Positions 59,048 to 64,000 of a DNA stretch of 64,000 nt are shown here, in pieces. The notes beneath the pieces were generated by a model, which saw nothing but the letters and a program-made list of their open reading frames with translations, was not told the origin of the DNA and did no database searches. The stretch's first letter is position 1. Each line of letters begins with the position of its first letter. The position numbers and the translations under genes are program-made. The stretch covers positions 49,016-113,015 of the forward strand of contig NZ_NFIN01000009.1 in assembly GCF_002161765.1 (NCBI RefSeq), given 5' to 3'. This DNA comes from Bacteroides sp. An322 (GTDB lineage: Bacteria > Bacteroidota > Bacteroidia > Bacteroidales > Bacteroidaceae).

Positions 59048-61222
59048 ATGAAAACAAATATGATGAGAAAATCCTTATTGATAACCTTGTTTTCCGCTTG
59101 CTTTCTGGCTTCTCATGCCGATGAAGGCATGTGGATGCTGACCGACTTGAAGAAACAAAATGCGGCGGTGATGCAAGACTTGGGACTGGACATCAGCATT
59201 GATAAGGTGTATTGTCCCGAAGGCATCAGCCTGAAAGATGCTGTGGTTCACTTTGGCGGAGGATGTACGGGTGAAGTCGTATCGGCGGAAGGGCTGGTGC
59301 TCACCAATCATCATTGCGGGTATAGCTATATCCAGCAACATAGTTCGGTGGAACACGATTACCTGACCGATGGCTTTTGGGCAAAGACGTATGCCGAGGA
59401 GCTTCCTTGCGAAGGATTAACCGTGACGTTCATCGACCGCATCCTCGATGTGACCGATTATGTATCGGAACAACTTAAGAAAGACGAAGACCCCGAAGGG
59501 CTGAATTACCTTTCGCCTTCGTATCTGGAAAAAGTGGCGGCTCGGTTTGCCAAGAAAGAGAAGATAAAGACCGATGACTTTACGGTGCTCGAATTGAAGC
59601 CGTTTTATGGAGCGAATAAGTATTACCTTTTCGTGAAGACCGTTTATAAAGATATCCGTATGGTAGGTGCGCCTCCTTCGTCTATCGGAAAGTTTGGAGC
59701 CGATACCGATAACTGGATGTGGCCGCGCCATTGCGGGGATTTCTCTATTTTCCGTATCTATGCATCAAAAGACGGGAAGCCGGCTTTGTATTCATCCGAG
59801 AATGTGCCTTTGAAGGTGAAGACGCACTTGACTATCAATGCGGGTGGCATTAAGGAAGGTGATTTCACTTTCGTTATGGGATTCCCCGGACGCAATTGGC
59901 GTTATATGATTAGTGATGAGGTGGAAGAGCGTATGACCACCACCAACTTCATGCGTGATACCGTGCGGGGTGTTCGGCTTCGGGTATTGGGCGAGGAAAT
60001 GGCGAAGGACGCGAAGACCCGCATCCAGTATGCGGCAAAATATGCTTCGTCTGCTAATTATTGGAAGAATGCTATCGGTATGAACGAAGGTTTGGTGCGC
60101 TTGAAAGTGCTTGACCGGAAAAAGGCTGAGCAAGAACGCTTGTTGGCATACGGGCGTGAGACGGGAAATGATTCGTATCGCCAGGCATACGATGCCATTA
60201 AGCAAATTGTAGCCAAGCGTCATGATGCCGTTTATCATCAGCAAGCCATTTACGAAGCGTTGATGTTGGGAACGGAGTTCTCGAAAGTGCCCGATACAGA
60301 CGGATTATTGAAGGCTTTGGAGAAAGGGAAGAAGAAAGAGATAGACGAAGCCGTATCTGCTTTGAGAGCGGAAGGGGCGAAGTTCTTTAATAAGGATTAT
60401 AGTTCTGAAGTAGACCGGAAAGTATCCAAACAATTGATAGCGCTTTATGCACGTTTGGTTCCTTCTGCCCAATATATTAGCATCTTCGAGGTGATAAACG
60501 GGCAATTCGGAGGAGATACCGATGCCTTTGTGGATGCTTGCTTTGATAATTCCATATTCAGCACACCCGAAGCATTGGAGGCGTTCTTGGCGCATCCCGA
60601 TATGGATAAATTGAAGAATGACTTGATGGTGCAATATGCCCGTTCGGTCAAAGAAGGCTATCGGGCTACGGGTGAGGAGATGAAAGCAGAAACCAATGCT
60701 TATAACCGTGCGCATAAGACGTGGGTGGCAGGTATGCTTGCTCTGAAGCAAAAAGAAGGAAAAGCTATCTATCCCGATGCCAATTCCACCTTACGCCTCA
60801 CTTATGGTAAGATAGGTTCCTATGAACCGGCGGATGGAGAAGAGTATCTGTATTATACTACGTTGAAGGGAGTAATGGAGAAAGAGGACCCGGACAATCC
60901 CGAATTTATCGTGCCCGATAAGTTGAAGGAATTATATCGCGAGAAGGATTTCGGTCCGTATGCAATGCCCGACGGACGTATACCGGTCTGCTTTGTGACG
61001 GCTACGGATAATACGGGAGGAAACTCAGGCTCGCCTGTCTTCAATGCCCAAGGCGAGCTGATAGGTATCGGTTTCGACCGTAACTATGAAGGCTTGACGG
61101 GTGATATCGCTTATAATCCTCAACTCCAGCGTGCCGCATGTGTGGATATTCGCTATGTGTTGTTTATCATTGACAAGTATGCGGGCATCCAACGGTTGAT
61201 AGATGAAATGACGATTAAATGA
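59048..61222 (+). CDS. dpp11: S46 family dipeptidyl-peptidase, DPP11 type
   Basis: This is a paralogue of the preceding S46 peptidase. The signal peptide ends ASHAD, the histidine is in TNHHCGYSYIQQH, the aspartate in [12 protein letters not shown] and the serine in [12 protein letters not shown] (about 660). The residue 18 positions after the serine is arginine (FDRNY), the known mark of DPP11 enzymes that cut after Asp or Glu. Together the pair covers hydrophobic and acidic P1 residues. The ATG at 59048 is chosen; a second one at 59063 is possible. Length 724. Confidence 0.94.
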   Translation: MKTNMMRKSLLITLFSACFLASHADEGMWMLTDLKKQNAAVMQDLGLDISIDKVYCPEGISLKDAVVHFGGGCTGEVVSAEGLVLTNHHCGYSYIQQHSSVEHDYLTDGFWAKTYAEELPCEGLTVTFIDRILDVTDYVSEQLKKDEDPEGLNYLSPSYLEKVAARFAKKEKIKTDDFTVLELKPFYGANKYYLFVKTVYKDIRMVGAPPSSIGKFGADTDNWMWPRHCGDFSIFRIYASKDGKPALYSSENVPLKVKTHLTINAGGIKEGDFTFVMGFPGRNWRYMISDEVEERMTTTNFMRDTVRGVRLRVLGEEMAKDAKTRIQYAAKYASSANYWKNAIGMNEGLVRLKVLDRKKAEQERLLAYGRETGNDSYRQAYDAIKQIVAKRHDAVYHQQAIYEALMLGTEFSKVPDTDGLLKALEKGKKKEIDEAVSALRAEGAKFFNKDYSSEVDRKVSKQLIALYARLVPSAQYISIFEVINGQFGGDTDAFVDACFDNSIFSTPEALEAFLAHPDMDKLKNDLMVQYARSVKEGYRATGEEMKAETNAYNRAHKTWVAGMLALKQKEGKAIYPDANSTLRLTYGKIGSYEPADGEEYLYYTTLKGVMEKEDPDNPEFIVPDKLKELYREKDFGPYAMPDGRIPVCFVTATDNTGGNSGSPVFNAQGELIGIGFDRNYEGLTGDIAYNPQLQRAACVDIRYVLFIIDKYAGIQRLIDEMTIK

Positions 61223-61293
61223 AAAATGAAGAGTTAAGAATGAAGAATTTATTCCATGCGAGTGAAGCGATTCTTCATTCTTAATTCTTCATT
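61222..61293. repeat. Inverted repeat between DPP11 and a membrane protein
   Basis: AAAATGAAGAGTTAAGAATG and CATTCTTAATTCTTCATTTT form 26-base arms with one mismatch. It lies directly after the DPP11 stop, and the stop codon of the convergent gene (61289) is within the right arm. The unit ATGAAGA-GTTAAGA is another short-period tandem. Confidence 0.85.
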
Positions 61294-61630
61294 TTCGTTC
61301 CTTTTCCATTTCCTGCGGGATACGGAACGCCGTATAAAGTTCCAATACAGCGGCTATGGTGAGGCAAAGCACCCATTCGTTGCGGTTCCATATCAACATC
61401 ATGACACCGGCAAGGATTAGCAATGCCGCCCCTATCATTTGTTGGCGGCGGAGACGTCGGATGATAAGGTTTTGCCCTTCATAACGGTCGGTTATTTGGG
61501 TATAAGCGAAGAGGATAGCTCCTGCTAGATATAAATAAGGAGCCCACATCAACCGTGTGATTTGGATTATGGCTCCAGCTAAGAGCAAGACGGCACCTAT
61601 GGTGCCTATAGCTGAACGGTATTTATTCAT
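61289..61630 (-). CDS. Small membrane protein, four hydrophobic segments
   Basis: The protein has 113 residues with four predicted membrane segments (IGAVLLLAGAIIQI, YLYLAGAILFAYTQI, IGAALLILAGVMMLIW, LCLTIAAVLELY) and a basic ending. No family was recognised. It overlaps the upstream DivIC-like gene by eight bases, so it is translated with it. A role at the division site is possible from context only. The stop codon comes from the repeat. Confidence 0.75.
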   Translation of the reverse strand: MNKYRSAIGTIGAVLLLAGAIIQITRLMWAPYLYLAGAILFAYTQITDRYEGQNLIIRRLRRQQMIGAALLILAGVMMLIWNRNEWVLCLTIAAVLELYTAFRIPQEMEKERK

Positions 61631-61943
61631 CTTTCTTTTCCAGGTCTTCTTCGAAAACATAAATGTCTTCGTTAGGTTTCTTCATCAGGTATTTCTCACG
61701 TGCTATCTTTTCCAGTATTTCAGGATTCGAAGTCAACTCTTTCAGTGCCTTGCTATCCTTTTCATACTGGTCGCGGTAATGCTTTATTTCTTGCTTTAAT
61801 TCGTGGATTTCACTTAGGTGCTGCATCCGTTGTATCAGACTGTTCTCATCGTCCAACACACCGATAATCAGTAAGAATACCAAAATGGTTATCAGATATT
61901 TATGGCGGCGGATATAGCTCCACACGGCTTTTAGTTTGCTCAT
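61623..61943 (-). CDS. FtsB/DivIC-like septum formation protein
   Basis: A short cytosolic start and one membrane segment (YLITILVFLLIIGVL, residues about 16-31) are followed by a coiled coil (LKQEIKHYRDQYEKDSKALKEL, split here) and the DivIC/FtsB ending (IAREKYLMKKPNEDIYVF). Such proteins bridge early and late division proteins. The 106-residue length is standard. The start at 61943 is chosen; a -7 element TATCTTTG lies at 61974-61981 on the minus strand. Confidence 0.88.
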   Translation of the reverse strand: MSKLKAVWSYIRRHKYLITILVFLLIIGVLDDENSLIQRMQHLSEIHELKQEIKHYRDQYEKDSKALKELTSNPEILEKIAREKYLMKKPNEDIYVFEEDLEKKDE

Positions 61944-62026
61944 AATCGAAAATGCTTCTAAGAATAATCGGGACAAAGATAAAAAGATTTCATGGCAAGT
62001 CCTTAAGAAAAACGGAGATTTTTATG

Positions 62027-62034
62027 TACTTTTG
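62027..62034 (+). promoter_or_regulatory. -7 element of dnaX
   Basis: TACTTTTG matches TAnnTTTG and lies 42 bases before the dnaX start; the -33 element is unclear. The DivIC promoter is on the other strand 50 bases left. Confidence 0.5.
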
Positions 62035-62076
62035 TGCAAACGAATCACTATCGCATTAAATAAGAACATCGGAAGT

Positions 62077-63864
62077 ATGGAGAATTACATCGTATCGGCA
62101 CGCAAATACCGCCCTTCTACCTTCGACACGGTCGTAGGGCAAAGGGCATTGACTACCACTTTAAAGAATGCCATAGCCAACCATAAGCTGGCTCACGCTT
62201 ATCTGTTTTGCGGGCCGCGAGGGGTGGGAAAGACAACTTGCGCGCGTATCTTCGCCAAGACCATTAATTGCTTGCATCCCACTTCCGATGGAGAAGCTTG
62301 CAACGAATGTGAGTCGTGCGTGGCTTTCAATGAGCAGCGTTCGTATAACATCCACGAACTGGATGCGGCTTCGAACAACTCGGTAGAGGATATCCGTTCG
62401 CTTATCGAACAGGTGCGCATCCCGCCTCAGGTGGGAATGTATAAGGTGTATATCATTGATGAGGTGCACATGCTTTCGCAAGCGGCTTTCAATGCCTTCC
62501 TGAAAACCTTGGAAGAACCGCCTCGCCATGCTATCTTCATCCTTGCCACGACCGAAAAGCATAAGATACTTCCTACTATCCTGAGCCGGTGCCAGATATA
62601 CGATTTCAACCGTATCAACGTGAATGATATGGTGGAGCATTTGGAAAATGTGGCTTCGAAAGAACATATCGAGGCAGAGCCTGAAGCCTTGACGGTTATC
62701 GCCCAAAAGGCGGACGGAGGAATGCGCGATGCCTTGTCTATCTTCGACCAATTGGCAAGCTTCACCAACGGATACATCACGTATAAGAGCGTTATCGAAA
62801 ACCTGAACGTACTGGATTATGAGTATTATTTCCGTCTGACCGACTTTATCTTGGAAAACAAGGTATCCGATTGCCTTCTTACTTTTAATAATGTGTTGCA
62901 AAAAGGATTTGACGGAAATCATTTTATTACGGGCTTGGCTTCGCATTTTCGTGATTTGTTAGTGAGCCGTGACCCGTCCACTCTGCCTTTATTGGAGGTC
63001 GGTGCTTCTATTCGTGAAAGGTACTTGGCTCAAGCGCAAAAATGTACCGCGCCTTTCCTTTTCAAGGCGATGAAGCTCTGCAATGATTGTGATTTAAACT
63101 ATCGGGTGAGCAAGAACAAACGTTTGTTGATAGAACTGACTCTGATTCAGTTGGCACAACTCACCGAACCCGATACGGAGGGTGAGGGGCGTAGCCCTAA
63201 GCAAGTACTTAAACCCGTATTCAATCAAGCCCAGCCCGTTCAGGTGTCCCAGCCTGCGGCACAAGCTTCTGTGGCTTCCGAACCCCAGCCCGCTTACCAA
63301 CCGTCTGTCCAGCCGAAGCCCGCTCAGGCAAGCCCGGTGCATGCCAATCCGCTTCCAAAGACAGATGCGGGTAAGAAGATTCCTGTGATGAAAGCGGGAA
63401 GCATGAACATTTCCATTAAGCGTCCGCATGCCGCACAAACGAATGCCGTACAGGCGAACGCCAATCCGTCTGTATCCGTAGAACAAGCATACGAGGATTA
63501 TATCATTAACGAAAGAGATTTAAATGTTTATTGGACTGAATATGCGGTGAATCTCCCCAAAGAGGAAGCGGCCAATGCCGCACGTATGCGCAACATTCGT
63601 CCGCACTTATTGGAAGACGGGGTGACTTTCGAGGTTGTGGTGGACAATGATATGGTGCAGAAGTATATGCAGAATTTAGGTGCAGGCATTGAGGCACATT
63701 TGCGCGAGCGGCTTCATAACCGTAAGATTACAATGAATGTGCGTGTGAGTGAGCAGGGTGAAAATGTACGTGCTTATAGCCACTTGGAGCGCTTCCAAAT
63801 GATGAGCAAAAAGAACCCCAGCCTCCTGAAATTGAAAGAAGAACTGGGGCTGGAACTCTCTTGA
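62077..63864 (+). CDS. dnaX: DNA polymerase III subunits gamma and tau
   Basis: DnaX is the clamp-loader ATPase of the replisome. Walker A is GPRGVGKTTCARIF, the zinc cysteines are in CLHPTSDGEACNECESC, Walker B is IIDEVHML, and the sensor is TTEKHKILPTILSRC. After residue about 385 comes a Gln/Ala/Pro-rich linker (VQVSQPAAQASVASEPQPAY), then a helical C-terminal domain. Length 595. The start is the ATG at 62077; the frame extends to 61936 but crosses the promoter. No obvious slippery A run for gamma/tau frameshift was noticed. Confidence 0.95.
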   Translation: MENYIVSARKYRPSTFDTVVGQRALTTTLKNAIANHKLAHAYLFCGPRGVGKTTCARIFAKTINCLHPTSDGEACNECESCVAFNEQRSYNIHELDAASNNSVEDIRSLIEQVRIPPQVGMYKVYIIDEVHMLSQAAFNAFLKTLEEPPRHAIFILATTEKHKILPTILSRCQIYDFNRINVNDMVEHLENVASKEHIEAEPEALTVIAQKADGGMRDALSIFDQLASFTNGYITYKSVIENLNVLDYEYYFRLTDFILENKVSDCLLTFNNVLQKGFDGNHFITGLASHFRDLLVSRDPSTLPLLEVGASIRERYLAQAQKCTAPFLFKAMKLCNDCDLNYRVSKNKRLLIELTLIQLAQLTEPDTEGEGRSPKQVLKPVFNQAQPVQVSQPAAQASVASEPQPAYQPSVQPKPAQASPVHANPLPKTDAGKKIPVMKAGSMNISIKRPHAAQTNAVQANANPSVSVEQAYEDYIINERDLNVYWTEYAVNLPKEEAANAARMRNIRPHLLEDGVTFEVVVDNDMVQKYMQNLGAGIEAHLRERLHNRKITMNVRVSEQGENVRAYSHLERFQMMSKKNPSLLKLKEELGLELS

Positions 63865-63865
63865 T

Positions 63866-63893
63866 AGTTAATAATGAATAGTTAATAATGAAT
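63866..63893. repeat. Family D half copy
   Basis: AGTTAATAATGAATAGTTAA is one arm of family D, right after the dnaX stop; the opposite arm was not found in the remaining 100 bases. Confidence 0.7.
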
Positions 63894-63924
63894 CTCCGTG
63901 TGGTGATAAATGTACTAACAAACC

Positions 63925-64000
63925 TTAAACGATTTCATCGTCCGGTAAGTAGTAGTCTCTCCATTTGATGTCCGATGTGTAAATGGCGGCAATCTTAACC
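63925..64000 (-). CDS. Partial gene running off the right edge, C-terminal 24 residues
   Basis: On the minus strand a frame ends with VKIAAIYTSDIKWRDYYLPDD then EIV and the stop at 63925. The rest is outside the window. The texture is protein-like, and convergent placement with dnaX fits. No family was recognised. Confidence 0.5.
   Translation of the reverse strand, partial: VKIAAIYTSDIKWRDYYLPDDEIV

Noticed and set aside
62077..63864. Programmed frameshift in dnaX producing a short gamma form
   Set aside because: No A-rich slippery run with a following stem was noticed near the end of the ATPase part.

Overview
The window is a chromosomal stretch of a member of the order Bacteroidales, most like gut Bacteroides or Phocaeicola. 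The evidence is the promoter type (a TTTG-like element about 19-20 bases upstream of TAnnTTTG, seen in front of many genes), families largely restricted to this order (NigD-like lipoproteins, DUF4348 and DUF4369 lipoproteins, S46 dipeptidyl-peptidases, the GGGtGRT protein), and many lipobox signal peptides. No rRNA, tRNA, CRISPR array, prophage or integrative element was seen. The only transposase-like gene is a RAYT-type Y1 transposase.

Layout. 1-5.9 kb: an HD-domain gene with an N-terminal frameshift, then a four-gene xylan-type block (GH43, CE1-like esterase, CE1-like esterase, GH43 with a CBM6-like tail) and a signal-peptide-only remnant. 5.9-12.7 kb: a DUF2130 protein, the GGGtGRT/NifU-like pair, a DMP19 protein, an intact and a degraded NigD-like gene, a Yip1-like membrane protein and smpB. 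12.9-23.5 kb: metH without its reactivation domain, murU and an AmgK-RapZ fusion (muropeptide recycling), an MFS transporter, pheS, a DUF4348 lipoprotein, murB and a PhnP-like metallo-hydrolase. 23.6-28.4 kb: a nitroreductase, a FabK/nitronate monooxygenase-like flavoprotein, a B12-binding radical SAM protein and prs. 28.4-35.2 kb: a thiamine operon on the minus strand (TPP riboswitch, thiS, thiE, thiG, thiC, RAYT, thiH, thiF, a second thiE/tenI). 35.8-45.8 kb: guaA, a GH3 beta-glucosidase, gapA, an orphan BtuD-type ATPase, a glycine-zipper lipoprotein, a YitT-like protein and an AAA-ATPase/PDDEXK protein. 45.8-56.5 kb: hsp20, a fused Memo-AMMECR1 protein with its radical SAM partner, uvrA, ybaK, glycerate kinase, a POT transporter and a DUF4369 lipoprotein. 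56.8-64 kb: tandem DPP7 and DPP11 peptidases, a small membrane protein, a DivIC/FtsB-like protein, dnaX and the 3' end of one more gene.

The most striking feature is the junctions between genes. They are filled with at least six families of inverted repeats. In four of them (A-D below) each arm is a short tandem repeat with a family-specific period (about 8, 10, 9-10 and 14 bases), folded head to head. Family E begins with GTAG followed by a palindrome, the classic layout of REP elements, and sits with the RAYT gene, whose own coding sequence carries an inverted pair of these REPs. Family F is built of about 22-base mini-hairpins. Several genes take their last codons or stop codon from a repeat arm. 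Repeats also lie inside probable operons, including the thi operon leader, so they could influence mRNA processing.

Coordinates, motifs and short repeats were read by eye. Family names come from recognising conserved motifs, not from a search.
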